A stretch of DNA of 64,000 nt, taken from positions 9,255 to 73,254 of the forward strand of contig JBGSNQ010000023.1 of the NCBI GenBank assembly GCA_041739525.1, read 5' to 3'. This document shows positions 18,211 to 27,281 of this stretch, piece after piece. The notes beneath the pieces are model-generated. The model was given only the letters and a program-made list of their open reading frames with translations. It did not search any database and was not told where the DNA came from. Every line of letters begins with the position of its first letter. Within the stretch, counting starts at the first letter, position 1. The stretch comes from DATJGR01 sp041739525. GTDB taxonomy: Bacteria > Pseudomonadota > Gammaproteobacteria > Pseudomonadales > Azotimanducaceae. The position numbers and the translations under genes are program-made.

Positions 18211-19674
18211 CAATCCGCTAGCAATCGCCGTGGCGCGGCGTGCGTCGAGTGCGCGCCGGATTTCGGCATGCGCTTCACGAGTGATTTTGTAGCGGGTGAT
18301 CAAACTGAGCGGGATCAGGTGCAATAGCGGAATGCAGATTCCAACCACCAGACCGAGGCGCATGATCGTGTCCGGTGGAACGTCGGCCGGTGCAACACCA
18401 CGAGGCATGTCGATCATGCTGAGAATGAGGCCGCTCAATACGATGCCAATGCTCGAAATCGCTTTGCCGGAGAACGACAGCGCCGCGTTGAACATTGCTT
18501 CCTGTCGGTAGTGGGTGCGCAGTTCGTGATCGTCGAGTACGTCGGCGATGACCGACGCGCCGATAATGCCTTGAATGACCGCCACCGATGCGCCGAAGAC
18601 GGCCATGCCGACGAGAATCACCAGCAGCATCGGATCGCCGTTCTGCGGCAACACGTCGAGGAAGCGCAAACCCACTACTATGATGCCGTCAAACAGGCTG
18701 ATCGTGGCGCACACCAGCATCACGTGTTTCTTGTCCCAACGACGTTGCGTTGCCGCAACCAATGGAAACGCAATCAGAGCCCCAATCGACGCCAGCGCGA
18801 ACCAGCGTAGATCGTCGGTGGTGAATCCCCAGAAAAACGTCGACATGTAGATGCCGATGTTGGCGGTGGTACCGGTGATGGCAGATGAGAGCAGCACGAT
18901 CACGAACACCAGCGCAAACTGCCGGTTCCGCAGCGCGCGCCACAACTCTCGTGCCGCACCGAAGAAGCTGAAATCACCTGGTGCAGTGGCGTGCTGGCGC
19001 AGATACGGAATTTCGCGCCACGTCAGCAGCGTCGTCGCCAGCGCCGCGCCCGACAGCAGAATTCCGCCGCACAACGCCATCGCCGGATAGTGGGTGCCAT
19101 CGAGTTGGCCGATTGGATGCTCGGCGGTGCTGGGCATCAGCACGGTCAGCACGAACAGCGGAAACGAAATTCCGATCAACCAGCCGATGGCGAACCTGAA
19201 CGACATCACGCTGGTGCGCTCGGCGTAGTCGTCGGTGAGTTCGGCCGCGATGGCAGCCCACGGCACGAAGAAGAACGTCATCAGTACGCGGGTCAACAGC
19301 ACGAAGCCGGTCAACCAGAAGAACAAACCGGTCTCGCTGAGGCCGGCGGGGGGCACGAACACGAAGTAGAACGCGAACCCGAGCGGCAGCGCGCCGATCA
19401 GCATCAACGGATGGCGGCGTCCCCACCGGGTCTGCAGATTGTCCGAAAGCGAGGCCACCAACGGATCGGTTACGGCATCGAATATGATCGCGATCGCGAG
19501 CGCGATCGAAACCCGGGTTGGATCCACGCCGAGGATCTGGTTGTAGTACAGCAGGATGAAGGTGTTGAACGCCCAGTTCTTCACCGTGTCGGGAATCGAG
19601 CCGATCGCCTGATACAGTTTCGTCGAGAAGGGAAGCGGGCCGACCCGTTCGCGCCGAACGTACGTGGGGATCAC
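18193..19674 (-). CDS. MFS transporter of the glycoside-pentoside-hexuronide type
   Basis: A 493-residue inner-membrane symporter of the MFS_2 (GPH) family with about 12 helices. Family marks are the DAVTDPLVASLSDN segment after helix 2, TRWGRRHPLMLIGALP, the VPWAAIAAELTDDYAERT loop, and in the second half VIADVLDDHELRTHYRQE followed by FNAALSFSGKAI. These proteins take up sugars or lipids with a cation; the large GPH branch with this pattern is common in environmental Gammaproteobacteria. No glycosidase gene is beside it, so the substrate is open. Confidence 0.87.
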   Translation of the reverse strand: MIPTYVRRERVGPLPFSTKLYQAIGSIPDTVKNWAFNTFILLYYNQILGVDPTRVSIALAIAIIFDAVTDPLVASLSDNLQTRWGRRHPLMLIGALPLGFAFYFVFVPPAGLSETGLFFWLTGFVLLTRVLMTFFFVPWAAIAAELTDDYAERTSVMSFRFAIGWLIGISFPLFVLTVLMPSTAEHPIGQLDGTHYPAMALCGGILLSGAALATTLLTWREIPYLRQHATAPGDFSFFGAARELWRALRNRQFALVFVIVLLSSAITGTTANIGIYMSTFFWGFTTDDLRWFALASIGALIAFPLVAATQRRWDKKHVMLVCATISLFDGIIVVGLRFLDVLPQNGDPMLLVILVGMAVFGASVAVIQGIIGASVIADVLDDHELRTHYRQEAMFNAALSFSGKAISSIGIVLSGLILSMIDMPRGVAPADVPPDTIMRLGLVVGICIPLLHLIPLSLITRYKITREAHAEIRRALDARRATAIASGLSAVDR

Positions 19675-19739
19675 GTCACCTGTTGTCTGATTGATCGGCT
19701 GTCCTTAGTGGTGCGGTTCGAAGTTGGCCCGATGAACGA

Positions 19740-20549
19740 TCAGTTCGACGGACGATGCGCTTCCTGATACGCGTCGAATTCCTGCGGCTCGATGACACCG
19801 TTGGCATTGGTGTCGATCTTCGAGTAGCTGTCCTTCGGCGAAATCACCTGCGCGAATTCCGAACGATTGAGCACTCCGTCGCCATCTTTGTCGAGATGGT
19901 CGAACTGAGTGAGTGGCGGCGGGCGCGAGCCAGTCGTCGTGGGTGTCGTTGCCGTTGCGGTTTTGGCCGGCGTTGGCGGCGGTGCCGTTGCCGTGATCAC
20001 CCGTTCGCTGGCGGAGAGCTTGGCGGTTTTCGAACGACTCTCGATCGTCGCGGTGCCGGTGGCAGGCGAAGCGGTTGCAGGGGGCGCGGCAGCGGCGGGC
20101 TCCACTGTTTGCGTCGCTGCGACCGTCGTCGGTGCTTCGCTGCGGATCACATCGGCTTTCTTCGGCCATTGGCCGTCGCTCGCAAACCGCGTGGCGTCCT
20201 TGAGTCCGCTCGGGTCGGCAAGCAGCAGATAGACGCCGTCGTCGGTGCCCGCCGGCGCCAGCGCGTCGGGTGCTACCGCGATGAGATTGTTCTCGATCAG
20301 GAAACTGCCGACCGATACCACCAGGTAGACGACTTTGCCGGAGTGTTCGTCGACGGCGAGGTCGCGCACCGTACCGAGTTCCTTGCCGTCGCGGGTGATG
20401 ACGGAATGTCCGAGCCAGTCGCTCGCGCGTGCCGGGGATGCCGCTGAGGCGTCTGCCGCAATTCCTGCGAGACCGACGACGAGCAGCACGCGCTTCAGGC
20501 CGGAGCCAAAGCTGCACCGCAAGCAGTACCGCAAGCTGTTCCGCAACAT
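19740..20549 (-). CDS. Secreted PRC-barrel and EF-hand protein
   Basis: A 269-residue protein starting with a hydrophobic export segment (RVLLVVGLAGIAADASA, about residues 20-36). A PRC-barrel domain follows (DWLGHSVITRDGKELGTVRDLAVDE, about 44-120), then a low-complexity linker rich in Ala, Thr and Pro, then two EF-hand loops near the end: D220-E231 (DKDGDGVLNRSE) and D246-E257 (DTNANGVIEPQE). Calcium binding by the first loop is well supported. It is likely periplasmic and may sense or buffer calcium. Start at ATG 20549; an upstream TTG at 20603 is possible. It diverges from the P450 gene. Confidence 0.78.
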   Translation of the reverse strand: MLRNSLRYCLRCSFGSGLKRVLLVVGLAGIAADASAASPARASDWLGHSVITRDGKELGTVRDLAVDEHSGKVVYLVVSVGSFLIENNLIAVAPDALAPAGTDDGVYLLLADPSGLKDATRFASDGQWPKKADVIRSEAPTTVAATQTVEPAAAAPPATASPATGTATIESRSKTAKLSASERVITATAPPPTPAKTATATTPTTTGSRPPPLTQFDHLDKDGDGVLNRSEFAQVISPKDSYSKIDTNANGVIEPQEFDAYQEAHRPSN

Positions 20550-20793
20550 AGAGTCACCGATTTGGCGAAGGACACGCGTCAGATTGTGCCTGTTCGCGGC
20601 CAAGTTTCGAGATGTCGTTCAAAGGTTCTACATGTATTGCTACGGGTGCCGCCTCGCGGCCGCGGCAATGCGATCGGGGTAAGTGGCCGTCGATTGTGCC
20701 ATCGAACTCGCGGCGTGCAGTCGCTCGGATGACTCCGTCGCGATTCTGTGCAACAGTCCGACCCCATCACCGTTTCAGCCGTCGAGAACTCTG

Positions 20794-22056
20794 ATGAGCC
20801 AAGCCTTCGCAGACAACACCCAAGCGTCCGACGTCTGGTCGACGCCGCTCGCCGACATCGACGTCAGCCGTTCCGAGCTCTACGGCGACGATAGCTGGCG
20901 GCCGTATTTCGCGCGGCTGCGTCAGGAAGATCCGGTGCACTACTGCCGCGACAGCGCGAACGGTGCGTACTGGTCGGTGACGCGTCACGCCGACATCAAG
21001 GAAGTGGATACGAGTCATCAGATCTACTCGTCGGAGAAGGGCGGCATCACGATCGGCGAGCAGGCGACCGAAGACGTGCCGCTCGACAACTTCATCGCGA
21101 TGGACGAGCCGCGCCACAGCATTCAGCGCAAAACGGTCGCGCCGTCGGTTGCACCGAGCAATCTCATGAAGCTCGAGCCGATGATTCGCGAACGCGTGAT
21201 CGACATCGTCGACAAGCTGCCGGTTGGCGAAACGTTCAATTGGGTCGAGGAAGTATCCGTCGAACTCACGGCGCGGATGCTCGCGGTGCTGTTCGACTTT
21301 CCATATGAGGATCGGCACAAGCTGGTGTACTGGTCCGACATCACTACTGCCTCGCCGCAGCTCATGGGTGACTCCGGCATCACCGCCGACGTACGCCAGC
21401 GCGACCTGCAGGATTGTGCGAATACATTTGCGCAGCTGTGGATCGAGCGCGGCAACCGAGAACCGGGCAATGACCTGATCTCGATGCTGGCGCACGGCGA
21501 ATCGACGCGCGACATGATGTCGCGGCCGAAGGAATTCCTCGGCAACATCCTGCTGCTGATCGTCGGTGGCAACGACACTACGCGCAATACGATCAGCGGC
21601 GGCGTGCTGGCGCTGAACGAATCGCCGGATCAATACCAGATGTTGCGCGAGAACCTCACGCTGATTCCGAATATGGTCGCCGAGATGGTGCGCTGGCAGA
21701 CCTCGGTAATTCACATGCGCCGAACCGCGCTGCGCGACACCGAACTGAACGGCAAGAAGATCCGCGAAGGCGAGAAGGTGATCATGTGGTACCTCTCTGG
21801 CAACCGCGACGAATCGGTGTTCGAGAATCCGGACAAGCTGATCATCGATCGCGCGAACGCGCGTGCACACGTGTCGTTCGGCTTCGGTGTGCACCGCTGC
21901 ATGGGCAACCGGCTCGCCGAGATGCAGCTGCGCGTGTTGTGGGAAGAGATCATGAAGCGCTTCCACACGATCGAAGTGGTGGGTGAGGTGAAGCGTCATC
22001 CGAACAACTTCATTCGTGGGATCGCCGAGCTACCGGTGAGAATTCGCGCACTGTGA
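20794..22056 (+). CDS. Cytochrome P450, CYP153-like alkane/terpene hydroxylase
   Basis: A 420-residue soluble bacterial P450. The I-helix oxygen-activation motif is GGNDTTRN (about 268-275), the K-helix ExxR is in AEMVRW, and the heme loop is FGFGVHRCMGN with the thiolate ligand C369. The combination GGNDTTRNTISGGVLALN, MRRTALRDTEL and VIMWYLSGNRDE is typical of CYP153, soluble terminal alkane and fatty-acid omega-hydroxylases, so I infer hydroxylation of an aliphatic chain. No ferredoxin or ferredoxin reductase gene is adjacent; these must come from elsewhere in the genome. Start at 20794 gives the usual N-terminal length. Confidence 0.87.
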   Translation: MSQAFADNTQASDVWSTPLADIDVSRSELYGDDSWRPYFARLRQEDPVHYCRDSANGAYWSVTRHADIKEVDTSHQIYSSEKGGITIGEQATEDVPLDNFIAMDEPRHSIQRKTVAPSVAPSNLMKLEPMIRERVIDIVDKLPVGETFNWVEEVSVELTARMLAVLFDFPYEDRHKLVYWSDITTASPQLMGDSGITADVRQRDLQDCANTFAQLWIERGNREPGNDLISMLAHGESTRDMMSRPKEFLGNILLLIVGGNDTTRNTISGGVLALNESPDQYQMLRENLTLIPNMVAEMVRWQTSVIHMRRTALRDTELNGKKIREGEKVIMWYLSGNRDESVFENPDKLIIDRANARAHVSFGFGVHRCMGNRLAEMQLRVLWEEIMKRFHTIEVVGEVKRHPNNFIRGIAELPVRIRAL

Positions 22057-22159
22057 GATGACTGCTGCCATCACCTGGCAGGAGTGATCGGTTCGCGTGC
22101 TTCACAGTCGAGTGCGCCGCGCGCAGTATCCGAGCACATAGTTGCTTCGGAGTGACGGC

Positions 22160-22774
22160 ATGGCAGACACCATCGTTTTCTATACCAACCCGATGTCGCG
22201 CGGTCGCATCGTGCATTGGATGCTCGAAGAAATCGGCGCACCGTATCGAACGGAACTGCTGAATTTCGACAAGAACGAACAACAGGCGCCTGCGTTTCTG
22301 GCGATCAACCCGATGGGCAAGGTGCCGACGATCGTGCACCGCGGCGTCGTCGTTACCGAAGCGGCGGCGATCTGTACGTATCTCGCCGATGCGTTTCCCA
22401 AAGCGGGTCTCGCGCCGGCGTTCGACGATCCCGCGCGCGGGACGTATCTGCGCTGGATGTTCTTCGGTGCCGGATGTGTCGAGCCGGCGATCATGGAGCG
22501 CATGCTGGGACGACCCGCGACGTTGCCCCCGATGTCGCTTGGTTACGGCAGCTACGAAGCGACCTTGAACGCGCTCGAGAAAGCAGTAACGCCGGGTCCG
22601 TTCGTGTTGGGCGAACGCTTCAGCGCGGTGGACGTGTATCTCGCGTCGCAGATCGGTTGGGGTATGGGTACGAAAGCACTCGAAGCGCGGCCGGCGTTCG
22701 AGCGCTATTCGGCGCGTTGCACCGACCGTCCGGCGTTCGAGCGTTTCATTGCCGCGTCACCAATGCCGTCATAG
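22160..22774 (+). CDS. Glutathione S-transferase family protein
   Basis: A 204-residue GST with an N-terminal thioredoxin fold (residues 1-80) and a helical C-terminal domain. Glutathione-site residues are visible as NPMSRGRIVHWMLEE (catalytic Ser candidate in the first loop), GKVPTIV with the cis-proline, and TEAAAICTYLAD, the Glu-Ala/Ser pair that holds the gamma-glutamyl group. The C-terminal N-capping box is FSAVDVYL. Start at 22160 has GGAG 7 nt upstream. It follows the P450 gene after about 100 bp and might serve in disposal of its products, but this is only context. Confidence 0.88.
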   Translation: MADTIVFYTNPMSRGRIVHWMLEEIGAPYRTELLNFDKNEQQAPAFLAINPMGKVPTIVHRGVVVTEAAAICTYLADAFPKAGLAPAFDDPARGTYLRWMFFGAGCVEPAIMERMLGRPATLPPMSLGYGSYEATLNALEKAVTPGPFVLGERFSAVDVYLASQIGWGMGTKALEARPAFERYSARCTDRPAFERFIAASPMPS

Positions 22775-22935
22775 CCCCCTTGTCGTCTTAGCCGGGTCGT
22801 TGGAGCCGCTAAGCCGTTTAAAGAGAGGCGCGTACAACCGGCGCTGCGCCGCATGCGGACTGTGATTGGCGCCCGTTCGCGCGCCGGCGCAGCGTCTACT
22901 ATTCCGGGTGGTCCCAACGGATGCAGGAGATTCCG

Positions 22936-23556
22936 ATGCGGCTCCACTCGTGTGTTTCGCTGGCCATGGCGGCGCTACTGTTCACGCTCGCGGGTTGCTC
23001 GAGCAACTCGGTCAGCGAGAGCCAGTGCATTGCGGGCGATTGGCAGACCATCGGTTATCGCGACGGCGCCAACGGCTATCGCAGCACGCAACTGCTGAAC
23101 CACCAGAATGCGTGCGTGAAGCACGGCGTCATTCCCGATCGCGCGTCGTACATGGCCGGTTGGGAGAAGGGTGTGCGCGAGTATTGCGAGCCGAACAACG
23201 GCTACGACGTCGGTGAGCGCGGCGAAAGCTACGACAACGTCTGTCCCGACGACATGCGCGACGCGTTTCTCGCGCCGTATCACGCGGGGCGCGATCTCTA
23301 TCTCGCACGCTGCGAAGTGAGAGATCTCGAAGACGCCATCAGCCAACGCGAGTATCGGCTCGACGAAATCAAGACGCAGCTGGTCTCGAGCACGACGCAG
23401 CAGTTCGATCCCACGCTGACGCCGGCCGCTCGTGTAGATCTGTTGGCGCTGATGCAACGGCTCTCCGAAGAGCAAGGGCGCATCAACGCCGAACTGCCGC
23501 GTATGCGACAAGAGCTCGCGTACAAGACGCAACAATTGGCGGCGCGGGAACACTAG
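22936..23556 (+). CDS. DUF2799 lipoprotein
   Basis: A 206-residue lipoprotein with signal MRLHSCVSLAMAALLFTLAGC (lipobox LAGC). The mature part has the DUF2799 pattern of repeated glycine-tyrosine-cysteine segments (IGYRDGANGYR, MAGWEKGVREYCEPNNGYDVG, DAFLAPYHAGRDLY), followed by a coiled-coil-like helical C-terminus (about residues 130-206, RDLEDAISQREYRLDEIKTQL onward in pattern). The function is unknown; it is an envelope protein. The ATG at 22936 has GGAG 7 nt upstream and gives a proper signal peptide, unlike the upstream start at 22921. Confidence 0.85.
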   Translation: MRLHSCVSLAMAALLFTLAGCSSNSVSESQCIAGDWQTIGYRDGANGYRSTQLLNHQNACVKHGVIPDRASYMAGWEKGVREYCEPNNGYDVGERGESYDNVCPDDMRDAFLAPYHAGRDLYLARCEVRDLEDAISQREYRLDEIKTQLVSSTTQQFDPTLTPAARVDLLALMQRLSEEQGRINAELPRMRQELAYKTQQLAAREH

Positions 23557-24355
23557 TTCACCGCGTCACGCTGGGTACGGCGCCGACCAATCTCGCACTA
23601 GTACGGCGCTGAACGGGCGCTCGCGCAAACGCACCAGTCGTTCCTGTTTGTCGAAGGCCGCTGGCGGCCGCCGCCACCATCCAAACATCGCCCCAATCAA
23701 TTCGGTTCGCCACGGCGCGCGAGCGGTTTGTTAACAGGTAGGCGTAGTGCGACGTCCGCGGTGTACGCGGTGTAAGAGACTGCGCGCGGGCTGGACCTTG
23801 GCCGGAAGGGGCGATGCGCAACGGCCAGAAGGTCGTCAATGCACGCAGAATGGAGCGCCGAAAGGGTTTGTGGGTGGCAGCAAAGACCATCGCCCCAATC
23901 AAATCTGCTCCGGCGACCAAATGCGTCGGTTCGGCAAACAACCGCGCGACCTCGCTCGCGGCGGTCGGTTGTTCTCAACCCCGACAGCTCGCATTGATTT
24001 GGGCGATGGTGCAAATCCGGCTGTCAACCGGCAACGGTCCAACCGACGCGACGTCTCACACGCTCGAGGCGCTCATCACGCCACCATCCCGTCATTGATA
24101 AACCAGGCAAGTTCGAACGAACCACCCGGGCTGAGACACGCCATGGCCTTGTGCCACGCATGCGACAGATGAGCGATCCGTCGAGGGCCGAACTAGTGAA
24201 GAGAGTTTCGAGCAACCGGAGCGTCGTGCGAGATCTCGCACTGCACGGACGGGCGAGGTCGCCCCTGCGCTTAGCCTGGTTATTGCAGACCGACTCGCGC
24301 CGCTATGCGCTCATCGAGCTCGCGGGTGTCCCCGTTGCACTCCGCGTCGAACCAT
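23557..24355. repeat. Gene-free 800-bp stretch with three copies of a 15-mer
   Basis: No convincing gene is seen here. The 15-mer CATCGCCCCAATCAA occurs at 23686-23700 and 23888-23902, and once inverted with one mismatch at 23994-24008, so the last two form an inverted pair about 90 bp apart. Open frames across the region (for example minus strand 23558-23941) have arginine-, alanine- and threonine-rich low-quality translations and shift between frames, which looks like a decayed element rather than a coding gene. The right-hand 75 bp (24281-24355) carry a frame that looks like a C-terminal extension of the amidase (see findings). Confidence 0.5.
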
Positions 24356-25738
24356 TCACGCAATCGGCGGCGCTCGATACCCGCCGCACTGTGCGGCGAT
24401 GTGCCCGGCGAGGCGGATGGTGCGCAAGTCACCGCCGTACGGTCCGACCACCTGCATCCCGATCGGCAGCTTCGAAGCGCCGAGGCCGATGGGCGGCACG
24501 GTCGCCGGCAGGTACGCCATACCGGTGAGGATCGTCCAGCGAACCAGATCGATGTACATGCGCTGCGCGCCGTTGCACATCAGGGTCCGTTCCGTGAGCT
24601 CTCCGTTCTGAAGGTGCGGGAAAGGCGGAACGAAGCACACCGGCATCAGCACAGCGTCGTAGCGCGTGAAGAAGTCTGCCCACTTCGCCCGTATCGCTTC
24701 GCGCGCCACGTGAGCATCGAGCCACGCGCGATGGCTGTTGGCCGCGCGCCCCTCGACCGGCGCGTTGGGCGTCGACTGCGTCATCGCCTCGAACACCAGC
24801 CACAAGCCGAGACTGGATGCCGCATCGGGATCGAGGTCCGGACGCGCCCTGCGATCCACGGATACGCCCGACGCTTCGAGCTGGTCTACGGCGGCGGAGA
24901 GTGCAGTGTGCACCTCACCGTCTATCGGGCAGAACGAATCGTCGAGCCACGCTGCCACGCGCAGTGTGCGAACGTCGTCCGGCGGCGGGGCGAGATCGGC
25001 GATCAACGGCCGGTCTTTGCGCACCAGGATTTTCAGCAGCATTTCCAGGTCATCGGCGGAACGCGCCAGCGGCCCGAGCACGTTGATGTCAGCCTCGGTG
25101 GTGCCGCCTGCTAGATGATCGAGATAGCCGGTGCTCGGCACGATGCCCCAGCTCGGCTTGTGGCCGAAGATGCCGTTGAATGCGGCGGGGATTCGAATCG
25201 AGCCGCCGATGTCGGTGCCGATTTCGAACGACGTCAGACCTGCGGCCACGGCAGCAGCGGCGCCGCCCGACGAGCCGCCTGGGACGCGCTCGGCATTCCA
25301 CGGATTGACCGTAGTGCCGAACATCTCGTTGAACGTCTGCACATCGCCAGACCAGCGCGGCAGGTTGGTCTTGCCGATGACGATGGCGCCGGCTGCCTTC
25401 ACCGCGCGCACCACCGGCGCGTCGCGCGTCGGAATGTTGTTGTGCAGTTCGATGGCGCCGCCGGTGGAACGAATGCCTTGGGTCTCGAGCGCATCTTTGA
25501 TCGTGATCGGCACGCCGTGCAGCGGCCCTACGGCGTCGCCGCGCGCCAATGCGGAGTCTGCGAGATCGGCAGCCGCGCGGGCGTTGGCGAAGTCCATTGT
25601 GACAACCGCATTCAACGTCGGATTGATTCGTTCGATCCGCATGATGGTGTGTTCGAGCAGCCCGCGGCTGCTGATTTCGCGGCGTCGGATGGCGTCGGCC
25701 TGGCGCGTGGTGGACCAAAGGGCGATGTCGTTACTCAT
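24356..25738 (-). CDS. Amidase signature family hydrolase
   Basis: A 460-residue amidase with the Ser-cisSer-Lys triad: K81 in ITIKDA, S156 in GGSSGG, and the nucleophile S180 in the signature segment ending TDIGGSIRIPA. Length and domain layout match the family. The substrate cannot be told; no GatB/GatC partner or nitrile hydratase is nearby, so it is not the tRNA amidotransferase. The protein ends GGYRAPPIA, a usual ending, but a neighbouring frame continues with plausible coding for about 32 more residues. It diverges from the beta-barrel gene across 183 bp. Confidence 0.87.
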   Translation of the reverse strand: MSNDIALWSTTRQADAIRRREISSRGLLEHTIMRIERINPTLNAVVTMDFANARAAADLADSALARGDAVGPLHGVPITIKDALETQGIRSTGGAIELHNNIPTRDAPVVRAVKAAGAIVIGKTNLPRWSGDVQTFNEMFGTTVNPWNAERVPGGSSGGAAAAVAAGLTSFEIGTDIGGSIRIPAAFNGIFGHKPSWGIVPSTGYLDHLAGGTTEADINVLGPLARSADDLEMLLKILVRKDRPLIADLAPPPDDVRTLRVAAWLDDSFCPIDGEVHTALSAAVDQLEASGVSVDRRARPDLDPDAASSLGLWLVFEAMTQSTPNAPVEGRAANSHRAWLDAHVAREAIRAKWADFFTRYDAVLMPVCFVPPFPHLQNGELTERTLMCNGAQRMYIDLVRWTILTGMAYLPATVPPIGLGASKLPIGMQVVGPYGGDLRTIRLAGHIAAQCGGYRAPPIA

Positions 25739-25921
25739 GGAACTGGCTCACAGATCGAGATGCCCAGACTAACTGCGCGGCGACCGCGAGACGATCATCG
25801 CAAACGGAACTGCTGCGACGCTCCGTTTGAGAGCGGCGCCTCATCCCGGTGCGCAATCGGTGTGCCGGCCCGCTGAGCGAGGCTATCGTGTGCCCGTTCA
25901 ATCGTTTGGAGACCAAGCAAG

Positions 25922-26521
25922 ATGGATCAGAAAGCCAAGAAATGGGCGCGCCGCGCCGGCCTCGTAGCAGCGGTGCTGTTCGCGGGTTCGGCCGCAGCCG
26001 GCGAAGGACCTCGCTACACGTACGGCGAACTCGGCTATTCGCAGGTCGACTTCGACAACTTCAATGAAGATGCGGACGTATTCGGTGCCAATGGATCGCT
26101 CGCGGTTTCCGACAGACTGTATCTGATCGCGTCGTATTCCGAGGGCAACATCGATGCGTCCGGCTTTGATATCGATCTGAAGCAGGCCACGGCTGGTGTG
26201 GGCATGCACCTGCCGCTCAACACCAAGGTCGATTTCACGGCCGACCTTTCGTATGTATGGGCCGAGGTCGATGCCGATGGCTTCAACTCGCAGGACGACG
26301 ACGGCTATTCGCTGCGCGCCGGCATTCGCGCGATGCTGACTCCGGAGTTCGAAGTGAATGGAGGTGGCAGCTACACGGACGTTTCAGACGACGATACCGC
26401 GTTGTACCTCGGCGCCGTCTTCAACTTCACCGACATGTTCGCGGTGTCGGGCAACGTCTCCATCGGCGACAACGCCACCGCGTACGGAATCGGCGCGCGG
26501 CTCTACTTCGACGTTAGATAG
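25922..26521 (+). CDS. Outer-membrane beta-barrel protein, OmpA/OprF-N-like, putative
   Basis: A 199-residue exported protein: signal MDQKAKKWARRAGLVAAVLFAGSAAAG, cut near residue 26. The mature chain shows about eight amphipathic strands separated by Asp-rich turns, and finishes in a strand with a terminal aromatic pair (GIGARLYFDVR), the usual barrel ending. It is the right size for an eight-stranded barrel. Asp-rich loops (for instance DADGFNSQDDDGYS) may bind divalent metals. Nothing tells its cargo or role. A GC-rich hairpin follows 35 bp after the stop. Confidence 0.75.
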   Translation: MDQKAKKWARRAGLVAAVLFAGSAAAGEGPRYTYGELGYSQVDFDNFNEDADVFGANGSLAVSDRLYLIASYSEGNIDASGFDIDLKQATAGVGMHLPLNTKVDFTADLSYVWAEVDADGFNSQDDDGYSLRAGIRAMLTPEFEVNGGGSYTDVSDDDTALYLGAVFNFTDMFAVSGNVSIGDNATAYGIGARLYFDVR

Positions 26522-26555
26522 GTTCCACTCGAGATAGCTCCTCGCTTTGGCGGCG

Positions 26556-26579
26556 CGTTGCGGCAGCACTACCGCAACG
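26556..26579. other. GC hairpin after beta-barrel gene
   Basis: Arms CGTTGCGG (26556-26563) and CCGCAACG (26572-26579) pair over 8 bp around an 8-nt loop. It lies 35 bp downstream of the beta-barrel stop codon and could stop or protect that transcript, but there is no run of T after it, so an intrinsic terminator is not proved. The rest of the 270-bp gap up to the VOC gene shows no gene. Confidence 0.35.
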
Positions 26580-26791
26580 TCGCCGTCGCCTTTATCGGCG
26601 GTGTGTATTCCGCATCGTGCCGATCCCTCGTGATTCTGCATTCCCGGTTTCGTCAGCGTGCCTTTCGCATTCTTCATCTCGGCGTTGCCTCGACTCTCGT
26701 GCGGTGGTTTGGAAACGCGAGTGTAAGGGCAGTCGCTTTCCGCTAAACCCCGGTGCATATTTGCCAGGAATGCATCGAGGGTGAGCGGAAC

Positions 26792-27232
26792 ATGAAAATC
26801 AAATCGCTGGGCCATGTCGTTTTGCGGGTGACGGATCGCGACCGGTCCGAACGGTTCTACAACGGTGTACTCGGGCTGCCGATCTGCGCGCGGCTCGATC
26901 AGGGCGGAATGAAGATGGCGTTCTTCTCGCTCGGCAATCATCACGATTTCGCGGTGATGGAGGTCAAGGACGACGCCCCCGGACAACCTCGGCGCGGCGC
27001 CGGGCTCGACCACGTCGCGTTCAACATCGGCGCTTCGATGGACGAACTGCGCGAGGCACGCGCGACGCTCGAAGCGGCCGGTGTGTCGACCACGCCGATC
27101 GATCACGAGGTCAGCAAATCGTTGTATTTCCAGGACCCCGACGGCAATGGCGTCGAAGTGTATGTGGATGCATCGCAAGTGTGGCGCACCGAGCCGCAGC
27201 GCGTTGCGCAGGTAAAGCCGCTGCAACTGTAG
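26792..27232 (+). CDS. VOC family protein (glyoxalase/extradiol dioxygenase fold)
   Basis: A 146-residue vicinal-oxygen-chelate protein with two beta-alpha-beta-beta-beta modules. Metal-ligand positions are His in GHVVLRVTD (near residue 7), His in LDHVAFNI (about residue 72) and Glu in GNGVEVYVD (about residue 124), the order seen in glyoxalase I and extradiol dioxygenases. The reaction is not determined. The ATG at 26792 has GAGCGGA before it and begins exactly at the fold. The gene precedes a serine hydrolase by 49 bp. Confidence 0.87.
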   Translation: MKIKSLGHVVLRVTDRDRSERFYNGVLGLPICARLDQGGMKMAFFSLGNHHDFAVMEVKDDAPGQPRRGAGLDHVAFNIGASMDELREARATLEAAGVSTTPIDHEVSKSLYFQDPDGNGVEVYVDASQVWRTEPQRVAQVKPLQL

Positions 27233-27242
27233 CCCCACATCC

Positions 27243-27268
27243 CACCGATACATATCACCGACACATAT
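27243..27268 (+). promoter_or_regulatory. Tandem 13-bp AT-rich repeat upstream of serine hydrolase
   Basis: CACCGATACATAT (27243-27255) is followed directly by CACCGACACATAT (27256-27268), one mismatch, ending 13 bp before the GTG start at 27282. The stretch is AT-rich in a GC-rich neighbourhood and could hold a promoter -10 or a direct-repeat operator. No terminator separates it from the VOC gene. Confidence 0.35.
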
Positions 27269-27281
27269 ATAGGTACTGCTC

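Noticed and set aside
23558..23941. A 127-residue minus-strand gene in the repeat region
   Set aside because: The translation is low-complexity, no ribosome-binding site is seen, and overlapping frames look equally good or bad.
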